This document shows positions 6,588-14,854 of a DNA stretch of 26,209 bases, one piece after another; position 1 is the first letter of the stretch, and each line of letters begins with the position of its first letter. The stretch comes from JOPF133 sp052144935 (GTDB lineage Bacteria; Acidobacteriota; Terriglobia; Bryobacterales; Bryobacteraceae), in the NCBI GenBank assembly GCA_052144935.1, contig JBKQPR010000080.1:1-26209 (forward strand). Direction: 5' to 3'. The translations under genes were made by a program, and so were the position numbers. A model generated the notes under the pieces. The model saw nothing but the letters and a program-made list of their open reading frames with translations, did no database searches and was not told the DNA's origin.

Positions 6588-7982
6588 GTGCCAGAGCGGG
6601 AATGTGAGGTTTTACGGGATATTCAACTCGGCAATGTTGGGCTTGAGGAAGCCTTCGAGGTTTCGGGTATTTCGCCATATGCAGTGCGCCGGCACCTGCT
6701 CGTATGCGCCGCCTGTGCTGCCTCTATGGACGAGGTCCGCGTCCAGCTTCGGCATTTTGACCGGGCCCGATTGGCGGAGATCGATCAAGACCTGCGTTCA
6801 AAACTTGACGAAGCTCTCCACTGGGCAGAATCCTCAGCTAGAGGTTGGGCTGAGGATATCGCGGAGGGTATGAGTGTTGGGGAGAGCTTTGTCGAGGACG
6901 CGAGCGCGGGTTTTGTTTCGCAAAACAGGGAAAGGGTGCAGCTTGAGATTATCAGACTGCACTCTGACATCGGGAAGCGGGTCGAGGGTTGGTTCGAAAC
7001 GTTCCTTCCACCTGACTTGGCGGGCAATTGGCTCCAAACGCTGAGTCTTGCGCCCGACTTGGTCCGCCTACTGTGTAGTACGAACCAGGAAGCTGCCAAG
7101 GTATTGTTGCGTGCGCTCCTTCTCAGGGAAGCATTCGGCTGTCTTACGGAAGATATTGCGGATGCCGTCGCCCCGAAGATGAACTCTGGCGAGCTTTTTG
7201 GGGGAGACCTTTCGTCGCCGATCGCCTGGAAAACTGTCTGGAGGCATTACTCTGCCCTCGCCGGTCTGTCAATCGGTCGGCTCTCAGAATCGCTTGTAGG
7301 GATTACCGAGCCGCGCTCTGCGCCCCGGCCCGAAGGCTTCGATAAGCTCCTTCAGAGAGTGGAAGAAATCTCCCAAAGAACGGACGAGATCTGGCAAGGC
7401 CAAACGGCAATGATGGAGAGGATCGATGAGATTGAGAAGGCCGAAAGGCAGCTCCTGACCGCCTATGATAATGCTCCAGACCGCATCAAAGAGTCGTGTC
7501 AGAAGACGCTTCGGGCAGCATTGGGTTCTCTCTACGACGACCTCGCGACGCGGACCTGTGCATTTCTTCTCGCGGCCGAGTTGGGCTACGCGCAGCTGCC
7601 AGCGGAGATTGATTTCTCCACCGTGATGGTGGGTTATTCAAAGGCATTTGAGTGCGAGTTCAGGCGAGCCATTGCGCCGTTACGAAGTTGCGTCGAGGCA
7701 GTCAGCACTAACGCAGGGATAAAGGGCGATTTTGACCGATACACCCTTGGCGCATTCAAAAAACTACTGGAGAGCGGTAGGGGGAGTCTCGAAGCGCCAT
7801 TCCGAGAACATGGCCTTGCGTATGACGACGTGCTGAAGGCGGTCACACGAGTCAACCGCGAAGCCGAAGCGAAGCATCTCGCGGCAAAGAACAAAAGCGA
7901 GGCAACAACGTTTCGGAGCCTCTTCCTCGGGACGCCATCCATATTTGCTTTCCTCGTCTCAACCGGTGGTGAGAGTACATGA
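6588..7982 (+). CDS. Hypothetical protein, zinc-finger-like N-terminus and coiled coil
   Basis: This 464-aa protein starts at GTG 6588, eight bases after GGGGAGGG. Near the N-terminus RRHLLVCAACAAS gives His36-x3-Cys40-x2-Cys43, the spacing of anti-sigma-factor zinc fingers. A helical middle region follows. A coiled coil at about 255-290 (FDKLLQRVEEISQRTDEIWQ) leads into a C-terminal helical domain with GYSKAFECEFRRAI at about 348-361. That last motif reminds me of helical domains seen at the ends of conflict-system proteins, but I cannot assign it. The protein has no transmembrane helix. It stands alone between repeat tracts. Zinc binding and a sensor or regulator role are inferred from the motif only. 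Confidence 0.7.
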   Translation: MPERECEVLRDIQLGNVGLEEAFEVSGISPYAVRRHLLVCAACAASMDEVRVQLRHFDRARLAEIDQDLRSKLDEALHWAESSARGWAEDIAEGMSVGESFVEDASAGFVSQNRERVQLEIIRLHSDIGKRVEGWFETFLPPDLAGNWLQTLSLAPDLVRLLCSTNQEAAKVLLRALLLREAFGCLTEDIADAVAPKMNSGELFGGDLSSPIAWKTVWRHYSALAGLSIGRLSESLVGITEPRSAPRPEGFDKLLQRVEEISQRTDEIWQGQTAMMERIDEIEKAERQLLTAYDNAPDRIKESCQKTLRAALGSLYDDLATRTCAFLLAAELGYAQLPAEIDFSTVMVGYSKAFECEFRRAIAPLRSCVEAVSTNAGIKGDFDRYTLGAFKKLLESGRGSLEAPFREHGLAYDDVLKAVTRVNREAEAKHLAAKNKSEATTFRSLFLGTPSIFAFLVSTGGEST

Positions 7983-8250
7983 GGGGTCGGTTTTTGCTGG
8001 GCTTTTGGTTTCAATGAACCCTTAGGGGCCAGGGGCCAATGCCCTTGGCGGAAGTCACCAGTCCGAAACGTCGACTCGCGGAAGTGCCTGTAACCGGTAC
8101 CTGGCCGCCGATCACTCGCGAGTAGTCGGCCAGCGTTTACTAACCGAGCTCCGGGCAGTTGACGCCGACTTGGAAGGAACGGTGCCGGCCCTCGAATCGC
8201 CGAGTAGATCAACGTCGCCACCATCGAAAGCAGGACCCACCTGATCATCG
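7983..8250. other. Intergenic stretch with a possible relic on the minus strand
   Basis: No intact gene is supported. On the minus strand an ATG at 8248 opens a frame that begins MIRWVLLSMVATLIYSAIRG, which looks like the membrane start of a small protein. The frame then runs on as arginine- and proline-rich sequence and passes into the antisense of the 464-aa gene, so at most the first 20-25 codons are a relic. A palindrome ACTCGCGAGT lies at about 8113-8122. Confidence 0.35.
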
Positions 8251-8640
8251 CACCGCCCGGCGCCGCCGCCGCACGGATGCACGCTCTCGGGCGGGACGCC
8301 GGGCGGAAACGGCACGACGGGTTCGGCCTGGCGGCCGGCAGTGACGCCGGCAGCGAATTGTCCTGCGCCCCCCGCGTCGTCCTCGTCATGCGCGCCGCCT
8401 GGCGCACGTCGGCGGCCCGCCAGCAGGCGCAGGAGAGCGAGAAGCCGTCCGCCAGCTTGCCGCCGCGCGGATGCCCGCTCTCGACCCGCGGTCGCATGGC
8501 CGCCGCCGACTGCGGCGCGCGCACGACGCATTCCGGCGCCGCCGCGCGAATGGACGCCCTCGGCCCGCGGTCGCAGGGCCGCCGCCTACTGCGCAGTGGG
8601 CGGGAGGCTCCACCGCATAGGTCCGAAGTTCATAGGGCAC
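8250..8640. repeat. GC-rich interspersed repeat tract 3
   Basis: One complete and one partial unit of the shared repeat family. The GCCGCCTGGCGCACGT block is at about 8394-8409 and GGTTCGGCCTGGCGGCCGG at about 8320-8338. The inverted-repeat block of the second unit (8582-8603) is changed at several positions yet remains self-complementary. No ORF here shows coding character. Confidence 0.8.
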
Positions 8641-8668
8641 GCCCGCCCCATCCAGGATGCGGGCGGCA

Positions 8669-8697
8669 TTGGTCTTGGTCACTTGCTGGATTATACT
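8669..8697 (+). promoter_or_regulatory. Promoter of the WG-repeat gene, possibly leaderless
   Basis: TTGGTC (8669-8674) and TATACT (8692-8697) are 17 bases apart. The ATG is at 8706, only eight bases past the -10 box, so a transcript starting at the usual distance would have almost no leader, and no Shine-Dalgarno sequence is visible. The -10 box matches at 5 of 6 positions and the -35 box is weak. Confidence 0.45.
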
Positions 8698-8705
8698 AGC
8701 GGCTG

Positions 8706-9842
8706 ATGAAAACCTGCGCCACCCTCCTGCTTTTCCTGCTCGTCGCCCTTCCATCCGCCGGGCAGTCCGACAAGGACAATCTCTTCAAGATCCGGGACAA
8801 CAGCCGCAAGTTCGGATTTATCAACCGTGCCGGCGCAGTGGTGATCCCCCCGAAATATGACTCCGTGGGCGAGGCGCACGAAGGACGCATTCCGGTGTGG
8901 CTCGCCCAGAAGGCCGGCTATGTCGACCTCTCGGGGAAGGTGGTGATCGAACTAAAGTACGATAGCGGCAGCGAGTTCGCGGACTCCCGCGCGGTGGTTC
9001 GGGTGGGCGAAAAGTACTCGCTGATCGATCCCGCGGGCAACCTGGTGGCCGAGCTTCCGTATCGCGTGCTGGGCCAGTTTCATCAGGGCTTACTGCGGCT
9101 GCAGGCGTCTGGCCTGACGGATAGCTCCGGCAAGCGGCTTCCCACGCGCTATGGCTTCGTTGATCGGCAGGGGAAGATGGTGATTGAACCGCAATTCGGG
9201 ACCGCCGCCGAATTCCCGGACGATCCCGCCGATCTGCCCGTGGGATCGCTGGCTCGCGAGTGGTGTTACTTCGATCGAACCGGCAAGATTCTGATCCGCA
9301 TCCCATTCAGTCCGCAACTGGACAATCCGGACACATTTGCCAACGGGCGGCTGCGCTTCAAAGAGGGATTCAACTGGGGCTATAAAGACGCCTCCGGCGG
9401 CTGGGCCATTCCGCCGAAATACAATGATGCCGAGCCCTTCAAAGATGGCTTTGCGCGGGTGCAGGACGGGGACCGCTGGATGACCATCGACGTGCATGGC
9501 ACTCCGCAGCCGCAGAGGAGGCTGCGGATGGTCGGGCCGTACTCGGAAGGCCTGGCGCTGGCGAGTGATAACGGCCTGCTCGGCTGGATCGACGCGCAGG
9601 GGCAGCTTGCGTTTCCCCTGCGGAAGTACGATGAGGCGTTCGCGTTTTCGGGCGGCCTGGCGCGCTTCAAGCTGGACGGCATGTACGGTTACCTGGACAA
9701 GGCCGGCAACATGGCGATCAAGAATCAATACGACAACGCCAGCGATTTCGATCACGGCCTGGCGATGGTCGTGACCAGGGCCGGTTGGGCTTACATCGAC
9801 ACCAAGGGCACGGTCGTCTGGCAGCAGTCCGCCAGGCAATAA
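8706..9842 (+). CDS. Secreted WG-repeat protein
   Basis: This 378-aa protein begins with a signal peptide (MKTCATLLLFLLVALPSAGQ, probable cleavage near residue 19-20). The rest is about ten WG/KWG-type repeats of roughly 30-40 residues, each centred on an aromatic-x-D-x-x-G-x-h-h-I/V-x-P-x-Y/F pattern. Examples are FGFINRAGAVVIPPKYD, YGFVDRQGKMVIEPQF, WGYKDASGGWAIPPKYND and YGYLDKAGNMAIKNQYD. Such repeats are thought to form beta-rich modules that mediate binding. There is no catalytic domain and no membrane anchor, so it is likely exported to the periplasm or outside. It stands alone between two repeat tracts and is probably a monocistron. The family is well recognised; its role here is unknown. 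Confidence 0.9.
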   Translation: MKTCATLLLFLLVALPSAGQSDKDNLFKIRDNSRKFGFINRAGAVVIPPKYDSVGEAHEGRIPVWLAQKAGYVDLSGKVVIELKYDSGSEFADSRAVVRVGEKYSLIDPAGNLVAELPYRVLGQFHQGLLRLQASGLTDSSGKRLPTRYGFVDRQGKMVIEPQFGTAAEFPDDPADLPVGSLAREWCYFDRTGKILIRIPFSPQLDNPDTFANGRLRFKEGFNWGYKDASGGWAIPPKYNDAEPFKDGFARVQDGDRWMTIDVHGTPQPQRRLRMVGPYSEGLALASDNGLLGWIDAQGQLAFPLRKYDEAFAFSGGLARFKLDGMYGYLDKAGNMAIKNQYDNASDFDHGLAMVVTRAGWAYIDTKGTVVWQQSARQ

Positions 9843-9904
9843 CGCGGGATGACTCGGGCCCCGTTGAGCGCAAGCGGATGCCCAAGGCCAAGGCGACGGT
9901 GGCG

Positions 9905-11140
9905 CGGCTCCAGGAGTGAAGCCGCCCGCTCCCGCGCGGATGGACGCTCTCGGCCCGCGGGCCGCATGCCCGCCTCCCACCGCGAAGCGGGCGGGACGCC
10001 GGGCGGAGACGGCGAGACTGGTTCGGCCTGGCGGCCGGCAGTGGCGCCGGGTCGCGATTCGCCATGCGCCCCCGCGCCAGCATCGTCATTCGCGCCGCCT
10101 GGCGCACGTCAGGATCGGCCCGCCGGCAGCCGCAGGAGACCGCGCAGCCGTGTGCCAGCTTGCTGCCGCACCAGGGCGCCGGGCGGCGCCGCTACGTGGA
10201 TGGAAGCTCTCGGCCTGCGGTCGCAGGGCCACCGTCCGCCGCGGAGCGGGCGAAACGCCGGGCCGGAAACGGCGAGACTGGAGGAGAGCGAGAAGCCGTC
10301 CACCAGCTTGCCGCCCCGCGCATGGCCCCGTCTCGGCCCGCAGGCCGCATAGCCGCCGCCCCCCGCGTGGCGGGCGGGGCGCCGGTCGGAAACGGCACGC
10401 CTGGTTAGGCCTGGCGGCCGGCACGGGGCGCCGGGCAGCGATTCGCCACGCGTCCCCGCGCCGGCATCCGTCATGCGCGCCGCCTGGGGCACGTCAGGAT
10501 CGGCCCGCGGTCGCCTAGCCGCCGCCCACCGCCCAGCGGGCGGCGGCGGGCGGAAACGGCACGACTGGTTCGGCCTAGCGACCGGCCGTGGCGCCGGGCA
10601 GCGATCGGAGAAGCCGGCGCCGCCGGCCGAGACCTCCACGCCGTCCATCACGAGGGCAACCAGGCTGCCCGCCACCACCGCACCAGGACCGCGCCACCAA
10701 AGGCGTCGCGGCCGGCGCGCCGCCTCGCGCATGGACGCTCTCGGCTCGCCGTCGCAGGGCCGCCGCCCACCGCGCCGCGGGCGGGAGGCCGGTCTGGGGG
10801 CCGGCCGTGGCGCCGGGCAGCGAGTCGCCATGCGCCCCCGCGCCGGCGTCGTCATGCGCGCGCCTGGCGCACGTCGGGATCGGCCCCGCCGGCAGCCGCA
10901 AGAGGCCACACAAGGCTTGCCGCCGCACCACCGCATCGGGCGGCGCCGCCGCGCGGATGGCCGCTCGCGGCCCGCGGTCGCATCGCCGCTGCCATCGCAC
11001 AAGGGCGGGACGCCGGGGCCGAAGCGGCAAGCCTGGTTCGGCCTGGCGGCCGGCGGCGGCGCCAGGCAGCGATCGTCACGCGCCCCGGCGCCGGCATGGG
11101 TCGTGCGCGCCGCCTGACGCACGTCGGGATCGTCGTCCAG
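9905..11140. repeat. GC-rich interspersed repeat tract 4 (about five units)
   Basis: The largest tract, with units whose GCCTGGCGCACGT-type block lies near 10097, 10486, 10863 and 11112. The GGTTCGGCCTGGCGGCCGG block recurs near 10020, 10403, 10568 and 11037. Blocks are partly reshuffled: near 10610 the GCGATCGGAGAAGCCGGCG block leads into an ACCAAAGGCGTCGCGGCCGG block that is also found near 18520 and 20565. The inverted-repeat block at 10519-10546 has a perfect 9-bp stem. ORFs such as 10109-11287 on the minus strand are compositional artefacts. Confidence 0.85.
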
Positions 11141-11249
11141 TTGCTCCACGATGAATCGTGCATGGACTCCCGATTCTGCAATCCGGTTGCACCTAACGTT
11201 TGGGCTATGTTTTTGGGGGGGGTGAAAAGAATCAGACTCGTGGCGGGAA

Positions 11250-11390
11250 ATGGAAGCTGATTTCAGGGGCGATAACGGGCCAGCCACCAGCGCCGAATTG
11301 ACTAACTACAGGGTCGCGGTGGACCCTGCGGACAATGTTTACATCGCCGACATTCACAGCAGTCGAATCCGTGAGGTCGTAGCGCAATGA
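11250..11390 (+). pseudogene. NHL-repeat protein fragment (C-terminal end)
   Basis: The frame from ATG 11250 to TGA 11390 encodes 46 residues, including GDNGPATSAEL and AVDPADNVYIADIHSSRIRE. This is the standard blade of acidobacterial NHL-repeat beta-propellers (GDNGPAT..A.L....VAVD..GNVYIAD...NRIR.V). One blade cannot fold alone and no upstream blades or signal peptide are present, so it is the tail end of a once larger secreted protein. The part before the blade (11140-11250) does not match the family. The fragment marks a breakpoint between a repeat tract and the GTPase operon. Confidence 0.75.
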
Positions 11391-11634
11391 ACTCCGCAGG
11401 ACTACCCAGCTCCAGCACGGCTCATCGCCTCAACAGTTGGCACGCTCTGTATCAGGATGAATGGTAAAATATTGTGAGCTTTCGAACATTCGCTTGCGCG
11501 AACCGTTGGCCGAGCACAGGTTCGGCCCGGCTCCTATGAAAGAACCGTCCGCCGGCCGATCCTGAGAGAACTTTGAAAAAAGGCGGACCACGGCAAACAG
11601 ATGTGGGAAGCGCGGGGCTATTGACGGAGAAACC

Positions 11635-12867
11635 ATGCAAAGCGAGATCCTACAGAAGTTTCTTGATCGCGGGCTCCTGGACCTGGGCGAAGACAACAAC
11701 AAGTTCGATTACGTCACGTCCGCAGCGGCTGATCTTGCCAACAACCTCAAGGAAGATCGACGAAAGCTTGTGCGCGGTTCGTCAATCCTGGTCGGGGGCA
11801 CTCTCGACGAACGCGAACCGCTGTTGGAAAGCTGTGCCGCGGCAATTAAGGAACACTGGCCCACATATCGTGGGCGGTTTGGATCAAATACAACACAGTT
11901 GTTTCGGGCAGCCCTGCTGCAGGCCATTTCTAACGTGACGAGGGACGAGTCGACCCTCGATTACGCCGCTATCGTCTTCTACACGAACTGCGGGCTTGAA
12001 CCTTACCTTACGGCAGAGAATGAGGATGATATCTTTCGCGATTTCCTTGAGCCTCTCGGCAATACGGTGGAGACAGAAGCCGTAAGGCTGTGGGGATCTT
12101 CGAAAGGTCTAGGTGCGCCGGCTGTTCAATATGGTGAAGTTGGACTCGCGCCGGCGAACATCGATGAAAAGTTGCTCAAGGAGGCTCTGAAAGCCGCGGC
12201 CGGAAACACAGGCACCAATCCCAACCCACATGGCATCGGTAATGCGGAATGGTTGGAGCACTTTGGACAGAATGCGGCGAAGGCGATTTCAGCATCGCTC
12301 GCACCGGTCTTGCAGGACCTTGTGTCTAAAGTGATTGGTCAGACCCGAACCGACGACAAGGCGTCCTTGGCAGGGATCAACGACATCATCAATAAGCTCA
12401 GATCCGACAACCATAGTGCCGAGATCCTGTATTGGAAGGAGTCGCTTTTCTCGCCCGCGCGTTCGACAAGTTATCGCCGGATGTCGGCCGATGCGGCGGT
12501 CTACTGGGCCGCTTGGGACCTTCTCAATCTCGTGCCGCGGCTTCATCCCGTAAGCGTAGAGTACTTTCTCCGCGAAACGATACGGACGGCCATCGGCCAG
12601 GACGAGGCTACCAGCGAATTGACGAGCGTGGATTTCTGTCAAGCACTCGCTCGAACGCCTGAATCCATCGGGCTGTGGCACGAGATCATTCCTGGCCAGC
12701 GCCTTACGTTGCTGGATGCCGTACAAGCCTCGGCCACTGGGCAGATGGATGTGCAGACGGCTGCCGGGCGAACAGGCCTTCCCCACAAATCCCTGATCCC
12801 ACGTGAAGAGCTGGCTGTCTGGTTGTTTCGCGACATGCAGGTATCGCGACTTGTAGGAGGCCAATGA
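11635..12867 (+). CDS. GASH-like helical protein of a GTPase-associated system
   Basis: This 410-aa protein starts at ATG 11635 behind GGAGA. It appears all-helical with no enzyme motif. Residues about 262-281 (AEILYWKESLFSPARSTSYR) followed by AAVYWAAWDLLNLVPRLHPVSVEYF match, as I remember it, the hallmark of the GTPase-associated system helical (GASH) domain. In that family the protein is encoded beside paired GTPases and a GAP1 protein, exactly as here, and is thought to be a structural partner of the complex. Its stop overlaps the next gene (ATGA), and it is the first gene of the operon. The assignment rests on motif recall plus gene order. Confidence 0.75.
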   Translation: MQSEILQKFLDRGLLDLGEDNNKFDYVTSAAADLANNLKEDRRKLVRGSSILVGGTLDEREPLLESCAAAIKEHWPTYRGRFGSNTTQLFRAALLQAISNVTRDESTLDYAAIVFYTNCGLEPYLTAENEDDIFRDFLEPLGNTVETEAVRLWGSSKGLGAPAVQYGEVGLAPANIDEKLLKEALKAAAGNTGTNPNPHGIGNAEWLEHFGQNAAKAISASLAPVLQDLVSKVIGQTRTDDKASLAGINDIINKLRSDNHSAEILYWKESLFSPARSTSYRRMSADAAVYWAAWDLLNLVPRLHPVSVEYFLRETIRTAIGQDEATSELTSVDFCQALARTPESIGLWHEIIPGQRLTLLDAVQASATGQMDVQTAAGRTGLPHKSLIPREELAVWLFRDMQVSRLVGGQ

Positions 12868-13901
12868 TGGCGTCCGACAGAAAATGCGAACTCGACACGT
12901 GTGTCGATCCCAAAGAGATTGGGTGCAACCGGGGTTTTGAGTTTCTTGAGGAGTGCCCGCACTGGAACAATGGGCGGGCTATTGAGGCATCAGATGGCCT
13001 GAGTCCGGAGCGGGCGGACGCGCGAGAACTCGGTGACAGCACGTCCCAGAACGCCAATAGACATCTACTCCTTCCCTGGACCGGCAACTCGTTAGGGCTG
13101 CTTGATGTGGAGCTTGTTACGGCGTGCAATCGCACAACGCTTGTCGGTCTTGTCGGCCCTTACAACGCGGGCAAGACGACGCTTCTAACGCTGTTTTACC
13201 TCCTTATCCAACGCGGCGAGCCGGCATCAACCGGAAGATTCGCGGGGTCATGGTCGCTGAACGGATGGGAGAATCTCGCGGCAAGCCTTCGTTGGGAACG
13301 GGGGCAGGGTGGTCCGCGCTTTCCGCCGCATACGAGCCGCGGAGCGGGCCGTCGCCCCGGTTTATTGCATTTGGCCTTTCGCGATCCGGAGCTAATCCGC
13401 CGTGACTTTCTTCTTACCGATCCCCCTGGGGAATGGTTCAGTGCCTGGGCTCAGAAGGAAAACGCCGAAGGGGCTGAAGGGGCGCGTTGGGTGCAGAAAT
13501 ATGCGGATCGGTTTTTGTTTCTTGTAGACCGGGAGGCTCTTTCTGGAAACGAACGGGGAAAGGAGCGAGAGACATTGCGGGATCTCGCGCGGCGGCTCTC
13601 GACCAGCCTGCGGGGTCGCCCAACGGCGGTGGTTTGGACCAAATCCGATAAACCGATCTCACGGATGATCGAAAGCGACTTGCAGGAGTGTTTTGCCGCC
13701 GAGTTCCCGGGTCACTCCGAATTTCGTGTCCGCCTGCGTTTTGGGGATGAACCGCGAGACGACGTTGAAGAACCTTGTCTTGAACTCATGCGGTGGACAT
13801 TTGGCGCTCGACGCTCAACACGGCGCCCGCCTATTGTTTTGCCCCTCGCAAACCCTGAGGACTTATTTCTTTCCTACCGGGGGCAAGGGGGACGGCCATG
13901 A
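12864..13901 (+). CDS. TRAFAC-clade GTPase (DO-GTPase2-like)
   Basis: This 345-aa protein carries a P-loop GPYNAGKTT (98-106), a switch-type DPPGEW (186-191) and the base-specificity motif TKSD (259-262), the order of a TRAFAC GTPase. Between them HT-containing and FAGSW segments also match the family found in GTPase-associated conflict systems. The N-terminus has Cys8, Cys13, Cys21 and Cys31 (with CPHW), suggesting a small metal site. AGGAGG at 12855-12860 is best spaced for the second ATG (12867, MASDRK), so the true start may be one codon downstream. It overlaps its upstream and downstream genes by four bases, which implies co-translation. It probably acts as the nucleotide-driven switch of the complex. 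Confidence 0.88.
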   Translation: MMASDRKCELDTCVDPKEIGCNRGFEFLEECPHWNNGRAIEASDGLSPERADARELGDSTSQNANRHLLLPWTGNSLGLLDVELVTACNRTTLVGLVGPYNAGKTTLLTLFYLLIQRGEPASTGRFAGSWSLNGWENLAASLRWERGQGGPRFPPHTSRGAGRRPGLLHLAFRDPELIRRDFLLTDPPGEWFSAWAQKENAEGAEGARWVQKYADRFLFLVDREALSGNERGKERETLRDLARRLSTSLRGRPTAVVWTKSDKPISRMIESDLQECFAAEFPGHSEFRVRLRFGDEPRDDVEEPCLELMRWTFGARRSTRRPPIVLPLANPEDLFLSYRGQGGRP

Positions 13902-14854
13902 AGTCGGATTCGACTCTTCCATCGCTCCTGGTGGTTGGCGGAACAAAGACCGGCAAGACTCACTACGGTGGACAACTGCTACGCAGGCTTGATGCGAAGA
14001 AGCACCGCTTGAGAATGGCTGTGGCGGCGAGCGACCGTACCCCTTTTCAGGAAGTGCTCGACAAGCTAGCTTTAGGACGTTCGGCGCCCCACACCCCAAC
14101 GAGCATCTATCGCGAGAGTGTCTGGAACATCTGGGTCGATGGATCAGGTGATCGGTCCCAACTCATTTGGCCCGATTATGGCGGTGAGCAGATCGAAGAC
14201 ATCGTTAGGAAACGGCAGATCAGTGAGCCGTGGATTCAGCGCGTTCGCGAGGCGGGCGGATGGTTGTTCTTTGTGCGTCCAAGGCTGATCAACATGCCCG
14301 AGGATATTCTGAATAGACCACGCACAAAGGACCGAATGCAATCTGTTCCGGAAGAGGCGCAGATGGGCGGCAATTCGGCGAAGGAATCGACTAATGTCGG
14401 GTCCGAACAACAGGCTCGGCAGGAAACTTCCTCGCAAAATCCCGCTTTGCGGACCCAGGCGAGCCTTATTGAATTGCTGCAGGCGCTGCTCTTCGTGAAG
14501 CAGGTCGGTCGAAACGCTCAACTCTCCCATCCGCCTCTGGTTGTGGTTTTGTCGTGCTGGGACGAGATTGCCAATGTCAAAGTCAATGGGCACTGGCTCG
14601 ATCCGACGCGATTTCTCGCGGAGTACTTGCCTTTTCTCGGCCAATTCATTGCGTCCACCTGGAAGCAAGATCGGTTTCGGGTGATTGGCCTCTCGGCTTT
14701 GGGAAAACCGCTGAAAGAGGACGTCGATGATGATGCCTTCATGGATGACGGCCCCGAGCGCCAAGGGCGGTGTGTGATTGACGGCGGCGCGCAAGATGAT
14801 GATCTCACGATACCCGTACTGACGCTTACGGAATTGATGAGGGATGAGGGGTGA
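13898..14854 (+). CDS. Second GTPase-like protein (DO-GTPase1-like)
   Basis: This 318-aa protein has a P-loop GGTKTGKT (14-21) followed by HYGGQLLRRL, and the motif WPDYGGEQ (91-98) in the switch region. SCWDE near 221-225 stands where the TKxD motif of GTPases would be. The WPDYGGEQ signature is one I associate with double-GTPase partners in GAP1 systems. A low-complexity polar loop (about 155-185) separates the two halves. The usual base-specificity motif is altered, so nucleotide preference is uncertain and it may be a regulatory or pseudo-GTPase partner of the preceding protein. It overlaps the previous gene by four bases and the next by about ten. Confidence 0.82.
   Translation: MKSDSTLPSLLVVGGTKTGKTHYGGQLLRRLDAKKHRLRMAVAASDRTPFQEVLDKLALGRSAPHTPTSIYRESVWNIWVDGSGDRSQLIWPDYGGEQIEDIVRKRQISEPWIQRVREAGGWLFFVRPRLINMPEDILNRPRTKDRMQSVPEEAQMGGNSAKESTNVGSEQQARQETSSQNPALRTQASLIELLQALLFVKQVGRNAQLSHPPLVVVLSCWDEIANVKVNGHWLDPTRFLAEYLPFLGQFIASTWKQDRFRVIGLSALGKPLKEDVDDDAFMDDGPERQGRCVIDGGAQDDDLTIPVLTLTELMRDEG

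Noticed and set aside
7634..8524. 296-aa minus-strand ORF
   Set aside because: Joins repeat antisense, a possible short relic and the antisense of the 464-aa gene; not a single coherent protein.
9090..9980. 296-aa minus-strand ORF opposite the WG-repeat gene
   Set aside because: Antisense shadow of a clearly coding gene with signal peptide and ten WG repeats.
10109..11287. 392-aa minus-strand ORF
   Set aside because: Spans several repeat units with the same low-complexity translation; no domain, no ribosome binding site.
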